NCBI GenBank assembly: GCA_007844125.1
Contig: CM017561.1
Location: 21,240,365-21,304,364, forward strand
Source: Sinonovacula constricta
Taxonomy: Eukaryota; Mollusca; Bivalvia; Cardiida; Solecurtidae
DNA length: 64,000 bases
Reading direction: 5' to 3'
Part shown: piece after piece, positions 10,191 through 20,099 of the stretch
How positions within the stretch are numbered: the stretch's first letter is position 1
Layout of the letters: the number at the start of each line of letters is the position of its first letter
The notes under the pieces: generated by a model
What the model was told of the DNA's origin: nothing
Databases searched by the model: none
The model's input: only the letters and a program-made list of their open reading frames with translations
Translations under genes and position numbers: made by a program

Positions 10191-10232
10191 TATCAGGTGA
10201 TATAACTGGTGATTTGTTTAGCCTGTTTTTTT

Positions 10233-12212
10233 TTAAAATACATCACAGTGACATACTTATGGTCATTATAGCAAAGTCCAGCATTTTAGGTGTAGGAAAA
10301 CCTCAGACAATTGTCTGGGTAGAACCAGTAGTACACTGCAGATGAGCTGGAAGACCTCAGACAATTGTCTGGGTAGAACGGTTGGTTCACTGCAGGTCAG
10401 CTGGAAGACCTCAGACAATTGTCTGGGCAGAACGGTTGGTATACTGCAGGTCAGCTGGAAGACCTCAGACAATTGTCTGGGTAGAACGGTTGGTGCACTG
10501 CATGTCAGCTGGAAGACCTCGGACAATTGTCTGGGTAGAACGATTGGTACACTGCAGGTCAGCTGGAAGACCTCAGACAATTGTCTGGGTAGAACGATTG
10601 GTATACTGCAGGTCAGCTGCAAGACCTCAGACAATTGTCTGGGTAGAACGGTTGGTGCACTGCAGGTCAGCTGGAAGACCTCAGACAATTGTCTGGGTAG
10701 AACGGTTGGTATACTGCAGGTCAGCTGGAAGACCCCAGACAATTGTCTGGGTAGAACGGTTGGTGCACTGCATGTCAGCTGGAAGACCTCAGACAATTGT
10801 CTGGGTAGAACGATTGGTACACTGCAGGTCAGCTGGAAGACCTCAGACAATTGTCTGGGTAGAACGATTGGTATACTGCAGGTCAGCTGGAAGACCTCAG
10901 ACAATTGTCTGGGTAGAACGGTTGGTGCACTGCAGGTCAGCTGGAAGACCTCAGACAATTGTCTGGGTAGAACGATTGGTGCACTGCAGGTCAGCTGGAA
11001 GACCTCAGACAATTGTCTGGGTAGAACGGTTGGTGCACTGCATGTCAGCTGAAAGACCTCAGACAATTGTCTGGGTAGAACAATTGGTATACTGCAGGTC
11101 AGCTGGAAGACCTCAGACAATTGTCTGGGTAGAACGATTGGTATACTGCAGGTCAGCTGGAAGACCTCAGACAATTGTCTGGGTAGAACGATTGGTACAC
11201 TGCAGGTCAGCTGGAAGACCTCAGACAATTGTCTGGGTAGAACGGTTGGTGTACTGCATGTCAGCTGGAAGACCTCAGACAATTGTCTGGGTAGAACAAT
11301 TGGTATACTGCAGGTCAGCTGGAAGACCTCAGACAATTGTCTGGGTAGAACAATTGGTACACTGCAGGTCAGCTGGAAGACCTCAGACAATTGTCTGGGT
11401 AGAACGATTGGTATACTGCAGGTCAGCTGGAAGACCTCAGACAATTGTCTGGGTAGAACGATTGGTTCACTGCAGGTCAGCTGGAAGACGTCAGACAATT
11501 GTCTAGGTAGAACAATTGGTATACTGCAGGTCAGCTGGAAGACCTCAGACAATTGTCTGGGTAGAACAATTGGTATACTGCAGGTCAGCTGGAAGACCTC
11601 AGACAATTGTCTGGGAAGAACGGTTGGTTCACTGCAGGTCAGCTGGAAGACCTCAGACAATTGTCTTGGTAGAACAATTGGTATACTGCAGGTCAGCTGG
11701 AAGACCTCAGACAATTGTCTGGGTAGAACAATTGGTATACTGCAGGTCAGCTGGAAGACCTCAGACAATTGTCTGGGTAGAACAATTGGTATACTGCAGG
11801 TCAGCTGGAAGACCTCAGACAATTGTCTGGGTAGAACAATTGGTATACTGCAGGTCAGCTGGAAGACCTCAGACAATTGTCTGGGTAGAACGGTTGGTTC
11901 ACTGCAGGTCAGCTGGAAGACCTCAGACAATTGTCTGGGTAGAACAATTGGTATACTGCAGGTCAGCTGGAAGACCTCAGACAATTGTCTTGGTAGAACA
12001 ATTGGTATACTGCAGGTCAGCTGGAAGACCTCAGACAATTGTCTGGGTAGAACAATTGGTATACTGCAGGTCAGCTGGAAGACCTCAGACAATTGTCTGG
12101 GTAGAACGGTTGGTTCACTGCAGGTCAGCTGGAAGACCTCACATTAAGTCCTTGGCCCCAAATGGGACCCATTTAGTTTCTGAGCAGTCGGAGGAGTTAC
12201 ACTCTAAGTCCT
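10233..12212 (-). repeat. SINE-A in intron of gene copy 2, internally expanded into a 34-copy 54-bp satellite
   Basis: The left SINE remnant (AAATACATCACAGTGACATA, AAGTCCAGCATTTTAGG) and right remnant (GGACCCATTTAGTTTCTGAG) flank 34 units spaced exactly 54 bp, marked by CTGCAG from 10336 to 12118. Each unit contains TACTGCAGGTCAGCTGGAAG, then ACCTCAGACAATTGTCTGGG and TAGAACGGTTGGT. The core CAGACAATTGTCTG is a perfect 14-bp palindrome. Every segment of the unit is present once in the SINE at 5165. Because 54 is divisible by three, long open frames appear on both strands (about 600 codons on minus, period 18 residues). They lack any non-repeat domain and are not genes. Confidence 0.9.
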
Positions 12213-12239
12213 GTTTTGTACATAATAAAAATCTTCCAG

Positions 12240-12410
12240 GCAAACATCACAGCTGAACTTGAGGGACTGATGGACCTGCTGGTTGACCTCAGTGAGCGGG
12301 AGGGATATGTGTGGAGGAGGATGAGGGTCAAGTGTAGCTGGCCTTACTGGAAACATGCCATCACGAGCCTTGACAGCAAGCAGGACCTCTCCAACAGGGT
12401 GCAGAAAAAG
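12240..12410 (+). pseudogene. gene copy 2, 171-bp exon, open
   Basis: Acceptor AAAATCTTCCAG precedes 57 open codons in phase 0: ANITAELEGLMDLLVDLSER, EGYVWRRMRVKCSWPYWKHA, ITSLDSKQDLSNRVQKK, then donor GTGAGG. This is the undamaged form of the exon that has a 37-bp deletion at 5396. Substitutions between the copies are partly silent, which supports a coding past. The intron before it holds the SINE-derived satellite. I do not recognise the family. The residues conserved between the two copies would be the ones to search. Confidence 0.65.
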
Positions 12411-12628
12411 GTGAGGAAAAAGGTTGTAGGGAATGTTCCTTACATCAAGGTTAAGTCCCGAAATGATATTTCAGTTTTCTGCTTTAGCAAGGGAGCAAAA
12501 CTGCTACTACTACTGTCTTTAATGATTTTGCTTTGTCTGTGCCCAGCTTTGAACCTGGAACCTACCAGGATTTCATCTTTATCATTTTCTGTGTTGTGTC
12601 ATTACAAATGTTTTTCCTCACTTTCCAG

Positions 12629-12732
12629 TTGCTGAATCAACATCCCTATGCTGAGCAGTTTATCAAGGAGCCTGAAAATTGAGGACCTTGATGAGGTACG
12701 GACCACCATACAGAAGATACTGGACACATCAT
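12629..12732 (+). pseudogene. gene copy 2, exon with 14-bp deletion
   Basis: Acceptor TTCCTCACTTTCCAG precedes LLNQHPYAEQFIKEPEN and then TGA. Against the 120-bp exon at 7200 it lacks 14 bp after GAGCC and two more near the donor GTAAGT. Downstream bases still match (GAGGACCTTGATGAGGTACG, ACCATACAGAAGATACTGGA) but are out of frame. This indicates a decayed copy. Confidence 0.6.
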
Positions 12733-13130
12733 GTAAGTATCAAACCCTAGATTAGACACTACAGTAAAATGCTACCTAAAGACAGCACACTAAAGCGACC
12801 ATGTCTCTGTTAACTGGGTTCAAATCCAAGTTGAGACACATCAAAGTACATAGCAGAGATGACTGTTTGACAGGTAATGTGTGAAGATATAGGTAAATAG
12901 ACTGTAGAGACCAGCAACTTGTTCAAACATAAGGTTGTAAGAGCCATCCAATCATTATTTATGTCGAACAAAGAAGGCAAAAAGCAGGGACTGGCAGTTT
13001 TGTTCAACCAATATGGTAATTTTACCATTCTGGTGTTCGAGCGACTGGAGTTTGACAGAAGCCTAAATGTATAACTAGGTAATACCATATCTGTTAACAT
13101 TTAATATTTTATAATTATTATTGTCCACAG
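12733..13130 (+). repeat. intron of gene copy 2, duplicate of 7320-7640
   Basis: Blocks GTAAGTATCAAACCCTAGAT, GGGTTCAAATCCAAG, GACCAGCAACTTGTTC and GGACTGGCAGTTTTGTTC match copy 1 in order. The rest is AT-rich, with an acceptor ATTGTCCACAG at its end. Confidence 0.5.
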
Positions 13131-13387
13131 ACCTGCTCTGCTAACCATGTTACTGCCTAGAGACAAATACCCATGGTGCCCTGAAGTCATGCAGCGCCCC
13201 CTGTGCTGCAAACAGGACACTCGTGTGCATCTTCTACCCAGCGATGGACATCAAGACCAATGACCTCATCATCCAACTAGAGGAGCTTCTCCACAGCTAT
13301 GTCAGGAAACACCACACCCTGCGCCGACTTTGCCTATGTCGCAGTTACATCAAGGGGCAGACTGCCCTGTGTATCTGCTTAGCTTGA
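13131..13387 (+). pseudogene. gene copy 2, last exon with a frameshift
   Basis: After TTATTGTCCACAG one frame reads PALLTMLLPRDKYPWCPEVM, QRPLCCKQDT. From about 13225 a different frame continues VCIFYPAMDIKTNDLIIQLE, ELLHSYVRKHHTLRRLCLCR, SYIKGQTALCICLA, and stops at 13385-13387. The switch near GACACTCGTGTGC implies a one- or two-base indel. The strong codon structure on both sides makes a coding origin convincing. No counterpart was found after gene copy 1. The domain is not recognised, and no conserved motif known to me was seen. Confidence 0.6.
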
Positions 13388-14090
13388 TATATTTCAACAG
13401 TTTTAAGAATTTTTAAGAAAAGCAATTCACAATTTGAAGTAGGACAGGTTGCTCTGTGCATGTTTGTGTTTGCTCTGCATCTCGTAGTCATGGTTACAAA
13501 ATGTGGTTATTTAAAAATGTTTAAGATTGAAGCTTGTGCCATAAAATCAGAGAAATGTTTTTACATTTGAAGAAATAGCAATAATATATTTTGGTTCAGA
13601 CCTTTTCTTACGCCTGGCAACAGAAAGGAAATTTTAAATGTCTGCTATACATGTATGCTCATTTGTTTTTTTGGCAACAGGAAACTGTCTATTAGATATT
13701 CACAATTAAAGGTAGGACTTGCATAAGTTGCAGAAATTGTGAGTGTATGGTTAGTTTAAATGACTTTTGGGGTTTATAGAATGTATCTAAGGTGTCTGTT
13801 GATAGCTTTTGGTACTGCATTTTCCCCGTAATTAGGTTAGTGTGACCTTGCTTAGTTCAGATTGACATTGGTAGGGTCGGTTGGCCATAAAATGTACAAG
13901 GAATACATTCCATAGTTGTATCAATGGTTACTTATGATATCAATTTTATATCAAATGTTATAACAACTGGTCAGTGTAGCCATATTAAATCAGTTTTAAT
14001 ATAAATTTCATTTGTTAGCCATAAGTGTATGTGTGGTGTTTAGAATTTACAGGAAAAGCCAATTATAAAGATAATTAGGAAATTTTAAGC
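13388..14090. other. 3' flank of gene copy 2, AT-rich, nothing recognised
   Basis: No repeat, RNA gene or exon with splice sites was found. It could contain the 3' untranslated region of the decayed gene, but I see no clear polyadenylation arrangement. Confidence 0.4.
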
Positions 14091-14395
14091 TCACCTGAGG
14101 TTATGCTCAGGGTGAGTTATTCTCAACATCTGGCATCACATTTTCAAATGAAATCTCCTCTAGAATCCCTCGGCCATATTTAGCCAAACTTTCTCAGAAG
14201 CTTAAGTAGGCAGGGCGACTGAAAAGTTGTTCAAATAATTTTTATCCGTCAAAAACACATGGCCACCAGGGGTGTGGCCACTTTCCTTATGTGGCTATGT
14301 ATGAAAACTAAGAAAATCTTCTAGTGCAGGTGCTAGAACCTTGATATTTGGTATACATGTTCTTTGGGTGGTCCTGGATCAAGGTTGTCCATAAA
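14091..14395 (-). mobile_element. tandem-core element copy, truncated
   Basis: AAGCTCACCTGAGGTTATGC is the reversed-type terminus, followed by ATTTTCAAATGAAATCTCCT, AGCCAAACTTTCTCAGAAGC, GGCCACCAGGGGTGTGGCCA and ACCTTGATATTTGGTATACA, which match the 5785 copy. Only about one and a half core units remain before SINE-B sequence starts. Confidence 0.5.
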
Positions 14396-14396
14396 C

Positions 14397-14612
14397 AGTA
14401 CGGGAGGCCCTGGGTTGGATTCAGGCCGCGACATACCAGAGTCGTAAAATATGGTTGTGGTAAAGTTCACTTGCTAACACTTAAGCAAAAATAAGGGTAG
14501 TTTCACAACTGGTTGGCCCGGTGTCAGGATAATATGGCTGGGTGGGGTGTCATGCCAGTTACACAGCATGTTATACACAGTGACGGCAGCATTTTATCTG
14601 CTTAAACTTAAC
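14397..14612 (+). mobile_element. SINE-B, 5' truncated
   Basis: CAGTACGGGAGGCCCTGGGT, CATACCAGAGTCGTAAAATA, GTAGTTTCACAACTGGTTGG, GGTGTCAGGATAATATGGCT and TTATACACAGTGACGGCAGC match the family B copies at 9809 and 25508. The A box part of the head is missing. Confidence 0.65.
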
Positions 14613-14629
14613 ATACATACATAATAACT

Positions 14630-14814
14630 TCTCAGCCCTCACCGCCTTGTTCCGGTTTGGGTGAGAACTTCCAAGTGGGTGGGTTTTCCATCTAACCTGC
14701 AGTGTGCTGGTGGTTCTACGTAGACATAAGCCTGGGGTATTCCTCCATCAATAATTAGCTGGATGCCGTAAATATTACCATGATCGTGTTGGTGCGATGT
14801 AACAAAACAAAAAA
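14630..14814 (+). mobile_element. SINE-A, head truncated
   Basis: It starts in the head at AACTTCTCAGCCCTCACCGC and continues GGTTTGGGTGAGAACTTCCA, TGCAGTGTGCTGGTGGTTCT, TAATTAGCTGGATGCCG and GGTGCGATGTAACAAAAC. The A box is missing. It lies between a SINE-B and a MITE. Confidence 0.65.
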
Positions 14815-14853
14815 CTTTTCCTAAAATTTTCTTCCAAACAATGTTGGTACACA

Positions 14854-15380
14854 TTAAAGGTGGTATCTGACAGTTTGGGTCAAATGTTTTTATCTCATAT
14901 TACTAAATTGGGGGCACTGACTTAAAACTCCTCAGCCCCTTGAACCGTGTGGGTTCGAGTCTGGTCGGGGCAAAACTTTAATGTGACAAAACAATCATAT
15001 TACTAAGTAAGTCCTGAAAAGGTCCTGTAATATGCTGTTCATTGATACCATAGATCTGTAAACAGACAAGCATAAATTCAAATTTACCATTGGCAACAGG
15101 TGTTTGCTATCCAAGCTACGCTGCTATTTTTAAACTAAGAAAACCATGTGACTAATAACTTTGGAGATCCTATTTTATAGTTATCCAGGTAATTCGCTCT
15201 GATGTCGATATCTATTTTAAGCAGAGACTCCTAGTGTGCTGTTTATAGAGAATAACATTTAGAGAGGTTTTTGTGCTGTCTCACAATATCGTTCGCATGC
15301 AAAATCGTCTTTATTAAGATTAAAGTACGCAGAAATTATGCCCAAATTCAAGAAAGCAGTGGTTTGATATTGTTACTTGT
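14854..15380 (-). mobile_element. TTAA-ended MITE family M1, copy 2, with nested SINE
   Basis: The left end TTAAAGGTGGTATCTGAC is intact. Inside, the sequence matches the 8431 copy as its reverse complement (for example CTGATGTCGATATCTATTTT against the other strand of 8650-8670, and CATGTGACTAATAACTTTGG). The far end near 15380 is eroded. A short SINE has inserted at 14907. Confidence 0.55.
14907..14994 (+). mobile_element. internally deleted SINE-A, 88 bp, with 12-bp target duplication
   Basis: It is flanked by a perfect direct repeat TCATATTACTAA at 14895-14906 and 14995-15006. The element has the SINE-A head from GGGGGCACTGACTTAAAACT, B box GTGGGTTCGAGTCTGG and TTTAATGTGACAAAACAA. The whole GGTTCTACCCAG tail is absent, yet the terminal ACAAAACAA is present. 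Confidence 0.75.
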
Positions 15381-15456
15381 ATTTGACAAACTGATAAACT
15401 ATTAAGACTGTTTAATGACCTTTTTGGCTTTTAAATGTGAAATTATTTTTGAGAAT

Positions 15457-15815
15457 CAACTTGTATTTGTACATCTGTTATATATATATGTATATAATAT
15501 GACCAAATTTACAATTTGTCCTCCACTTTATCACGAAAACCTTGATGTTTTTGCGATGAGCTGGTTCTACCCAGAGATACATCTTACATGTAGCTGGATG
15601 TCCCCAATATGATAATAATTGTGTTGGGGCGATGTAACAAAAGAAGGAAAAACAACAACTCCAGAGGAGAAAGTGGCGGATAAATTGTAATATCATCCTT
15701 TGTAATGTTTGTGAACTTGTCCATAGAGTTCAATGTTTTAATACCTAAATATTCACGTTGTCGGAATCTCTCTCTCTCAACGTTGTTAAGGAATGTCATG
15801 AAATAAAATTAATTA
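15457..15815. repeat. duplicated block containing a SINE-A tail (pairs with 16772-17072)
   Basis: TCAACTTGTATTTGTAC, TTTATCACGAAAACCTTGAT, GAGCTGGTTCTACCCAGAGA, TGTAGCTGGATGTCCCCAAT and TTTGTGAACTTGTCCATAGA recur about 1315 bp downstream in the same order. The middle is a SINE-A tail, so the SINE predates this local duplication. Confidence 0.65.
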
Positions 15816-16300
15816 ATTATGAAATTATTTTTGAGTATCAATGCCACTGTCGAGGATTTGTTTTACTACAAATAAAGACGCGAGGTATACATGCCTGTGC
15901 ATTTTACCAAGTCCTTTACAGTCATTTGTATTTTTGACAGTGAAGCTGGAAGTCTCTCATAGATGGCCATGTTAAGTTCAATTGATTGTTTTTGTATGGT
16001 ATTACAGATTATGAATTTATTTTTTATCCTCAGCCCATTATTTTTTATAAGTCAGCTTTTGTGACCGCATTTGTTTCAAAAACAAATTAAAATTTAATAA
16101 ACAAAAACTGTTTGTAAATGATATTAAGAAAAAATAAATACAATGGTTGATTTTAGGAGTTAGTAAATATAAACAGTCAAAAGTTGTGTTGTTTTCCAAA
16201 CCAGACATCTGAATAGTTAAATGACGATTTACGTTTGAAATCTGACCAATCAAATGATAATTTGCAGATTCAAATCTTGAGATCTTGATGTATATCTACC
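15816..16300. other. AT-rich unique sequence
   Basis: Nothing recognisable. It forms part of the spacer between the two duplicated blocks. Confidence 0.4.
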
Positions 16301-16425
16301 TGTCATTTGTGCTTTAGTTTAGAGATTATTTCTAAACTACCTGTCATTGGTGCTTTAGTTTAGAGGTTATTTCTAAACTACCTGTCATTGGTGCTTTAGT
16401 TCAGAGGTTATTTCTAAGTCCGCTC
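16301..16425. repeat. three-copy tandem repeat, about 45 bp
   Basis: The unit CCTGTCATTGGTGCTTTAGT, TTAGAGGTTATTTCTAAACTA occurs three times with few changes. It is unrelated to the large 45-bp satellite further right. Confidence 0.75.
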
Positions 16426-16771
16426 TTGCAGATTTGATGCAAAATTCAGGTAGTCATCAATGCCAAAACACATTTTGCCAACCCCATGTTTTTGTCAGTT
16501 TAAAATAATGTTTTGTATCTCTGCAGTATATATATGTAATAGGATCGATTTTACAATTTGTTCTCCATTTAAAGTCTTCAAAATGTAGAAATATTTCATT
16601 ACTTTACAATGTTGATATTGTTATTAAAGGATTTTATGTTTTAAACTTTATAAGCGACTGAACTAACTTAACTAAATAGTTGATCACTAGGTTAGTAATT
16701 TTAAGCGTGTAAAATATCGCCATTCATAAATTGCTGAAACCCATTTTGCCAACCCCATGTTTATTGTCCAT

Positions 16772-17072
16772 TTCAACTTGTATTTGTACGTCTATGATAT
16801 ATATATTAACAATTTGTCTGCTACTTTGTCACGAAAAACACGATGTTTGGCAGTGAGCTGGTTCTACCCAGAGATAAATCTTACTTGTAGCTGGACGTCC
16901 CCAATGTGATCAAAAGAAAAAAAAATAAACCATAGACAGTGACAGATAAATTGTAATATCATCCTTTGCAATGTTTGTGAACTTGTCCATAGAGTTCGAT
17001 TTTTTTATGCCTAAATATTCACATTGTCGGAATTTGAGTCTCTCAACAATGTCAAGGAAAGTCATGAAATAA
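16772..17072. repeat. second copy of the 15457 block
   Basis: It matches 15457-15815, but GGGGCGATGTAACAAAAG is replaced by ATCAAAAGAAAAAAAAATAA, so the SINE 3' end has decayed or been deleted here. It ends AAGTCATGAAATAAAAAAAT. Confidence 0.6.
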
Positions 17073-17795
17073 AAAAATAGTTATAATTCATTTTTGGTTG
17101 TTTGTTTATTCTATTCCATAACTACATTTACATGCACGCTTGAATTCTTATTAGCAACAACAACATAATCAACATTTTGCTGAACTATTTCCTATTTTGC
17201 TAAGTGTGTACACCATCAATATGCTGTTAAAATAAACGTATTTGCATAAAAACCAAGACATGTAAAGAAATGGGACTTCTTTTAAAGTACTGTTATAATT
17301 ACACGTTATATTACAATAAATTCAGATGTAACCCAAATTGTGTGGTCAGTCTAACTCTAGACTTCTATATCACCAAAGCTAATGCCAAACAAAAAATAGG
17401 GTAGGCAGGTTGTTCCACTATGTAACCTTGGCTATCAATATCAACAATAACGCGTGAAGCACAACTACCTGACTTACCTTTACTATAAAAATCGGTGCGT
17501 CCAAAGCTTTATTTGGCAGGTTGTTCCACTATGTAACGGGTAAAGCAGGATAACTACCTGACTTACCTATACTAAAAATGGGTAAAACCAACGAAGGGAG
17601 ACAACTAGAAAAACTGCTTGAAATTTCGAGGGTTAAAATTGTAAAACCTCGACTTTGACCTACTTGCCTCGTTCTGATACACGTTTGACCCACATTGACC
17701 AGTTTGTAAACATATCTGACCCACTTAGCCCCGCTCTGACCTTGGTTTGACCTACATCAACCCGTTTTGTTGTCTTGGGACTTACAAAATCGACT
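17073..17795. repeat. unique sequence with two small degenerate duplications
   Basis: GGCAGGTTGTTCCACTATGT with CTACCTGACTTACC downstream occurs at about 17405 and 17515. From 17640 to 17775 a loose repeat of TTTGACCTAC / TCTGACCCAC / TTTGACCCAC is present. No coding or RNA feature was seen. Confidence 0.45.
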
Positions 17796-17935
17796 ACAGA
17801 TGTAAATAATGGACTGATTCATGAAACCCCTTTACTAAATAATAGAATGATTCATGAAACCCCTTTACTAAATAATGGACTGATTCATGAAACCCCCTTT
17901 ACTAACTAATGGACTGGTTCATTTTTACCGGAAGT
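17796..17935. repeat. short tandem repeat, about 36 bp, 3-4 copies
   Basis: The unit AATAATGGACTGATTCATGA, AACCCCTTTACTA repeats with few differences, one copy carrying AATAGAATGATTC. Confidence 0.8.
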
Positions 17936-20099
17936 CCCGTTTTAATTGATATACAGCAAGGCTGTTAAAATACAATATATGCTACCAATTGATGCGGATT
18001 TTTTTGTGTGGCTTTTGATGACTTGATGTAGATTTTTTTTTCTTAACTTTTGATGAAATTTGATTTTCGAAAAGATATCTTACCTCCGCACTTTGAGCCG
18101 AAGCATCACCAGCACTGGGTCGTGGTGCACGTGGTGTCGAGTGTATGGAAAATTACTATAAGGAAAATACGTATATTCACGCATGACTAGTCTTATTAGT
18201 TATACAAAAAGGTAGAACTGGGGGGATGGTAAAATATTTAATTTTGAACTTTCAGATGCAGGCCATCATTTTATGGCCAAGCTAATCTGGGTGAGCAGTG
18301 CTTTCTGAGGTCTTTGCTCTTCTCGTTGTAGCTCTACTTTACCATGATAAATGTGCTTTGTTTTGGTATGGAAAACGATACGGAATAAAACATTTTCAAT
18401 CTTTCTAACAATTTTGTTTTATATGTTATGAGAACATACAGAAATAGCGATACATTTCATAACATTGATGTAGTATTTATAAAACTAATTTGAGATGGAA
18501 CAGTATGTACAATTTACATATGTAAAATTGATATAAAGTGCAAACTTTTTTTTTTTTTTAATTTTTAGACTAATCATCCTGCAAATAAACGATCCGATTA
18601 ATCAATTAACGATATAGACTACTACTTTAATTAACAGTTGCTAGTATTTTTCAAACGTTTTTTACATAAGATAGTTTCGACAATGGTCCAAATGATAACA
18701 CAACCAAGAACTATCTAAAAACAACAAACAACAATATGCGGCGTTGGTTAGGATTTTTTAATTAACAACAAATATTAATCAGTTATATCTAAAGAAAACA
18801 ACATTGTAAGAACCGGTTTAAATGCGGTATTCGATAGTTTTTGTATATATATTTTTTCTTTCCAATAACCAAATAACTCATTGTTATCTAAAAAGGGTTC
18901 AGCAGAAATACCAAAATAAAGATCCACCATAGTGATATAGTCTATAATAAAATATACACAAGATTGCGGATAGGACCTAGCAATTAAGGGGCGGAGAATA
19001 AATTAGATCAAGCAACTGCACACATTGCAATAGAATTGAATCTTTTAGCCACGTGATATATTATGTGCGGGCAGCACACAAATGCAAGAAAAAAACTAGG
19101 GAACAAATCTACTAGTGGATTTAGGTATACCAAATATCGACAGAACCACTCCGCTCTTTCAGCCCGAAGACCAAGTAGGTTAAATTTTAAAAAGTCATAT
19201 TTTTATACGAGAAGAAATAGATTTTATTAAAAACATTTAAATAACATAAAATGAGATCATATCCAATTGAATTCTCTTCTAAAAGCTAAATTTTATACAA
19301 CTTTTAACACAAAATTTTAACATAAAAAATCGCAGCACTAGTACAACTTTAAAATAATCCTACCGCGCAATCGCATTGGCTGATTTCAAATTTCGCGGGC
19401 GAAAAAATTGTGAACTACTTTAAAGCGGTACTACAACAAATTTTTTAGATCAATAAAGATTTAAGTGATTTTCCCCCACAATTTGTACTGTCCTACAGTA
19501 TGTTATAATATTATAATAAATAGTTCCCACTTCAGTGAAGATCCCTGATCTTGGCAGCCATTTTTGATGGTAACTTCAATGGATTTTCAGATGAATTGTA
19601 TAGTATCGTAAATTTTATTTTCTTGTAAGTTTTTCATTTGTGGTCAAAAAAATTAAAAGCTATACACCGTTGGAAAGCTCTTTAAATTCATATTTTTATA
19701 ATACAATATTTTTAAAATTGATAATTGCACAAAAGAATTAATACACATAAATAAATAAAATTATTGGCTCATCCTTAAACAAAATATAACAGTGTATCTG
19801 TTTGGTTGTATATTTTTTACCGTTTAAGCTATCAAAATATAGTTGTGATATTTAAAATACTTCATAAAAGCTGTTTAATTTGATTTAAAATTCAGTAAAA
19901 TAGACTGTAAAAACACACACACACACTGGTGAGTTTAATACAGCACATATTTCCCGATTTCGACCTGCATTAGCTTCTGCCTTCAAAGATGGCTGCCTTA
20001 AACTGTCTTATCAGTGCCTATGACATCACGTGGAAACTATCTATTATAACTTGGGTTTTAATACTTTATTTTCGGGAGCAAATATGATCGGCAAGAAGG
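17936..20099. other. AT-rich unique region, no gene recognised
   Basis: I scanned both strands for splice-bounded open stretches, SINE boxes and tandem units and found only simple AC (19914-19926) and A/T runs. It may be intron or flank of the EF-hand-like fragment that lies just to the right on the minus strand. Confidence 0.4.

Noticed and set aside
10266..12092. 608-codon minus-strand frame with an 18-residue repeat
   Set aside because: It is the 54-bp SINE-derived satellite read in one of several open frames. Substitutions do not favour silent sites, and the plus strand is open as well.
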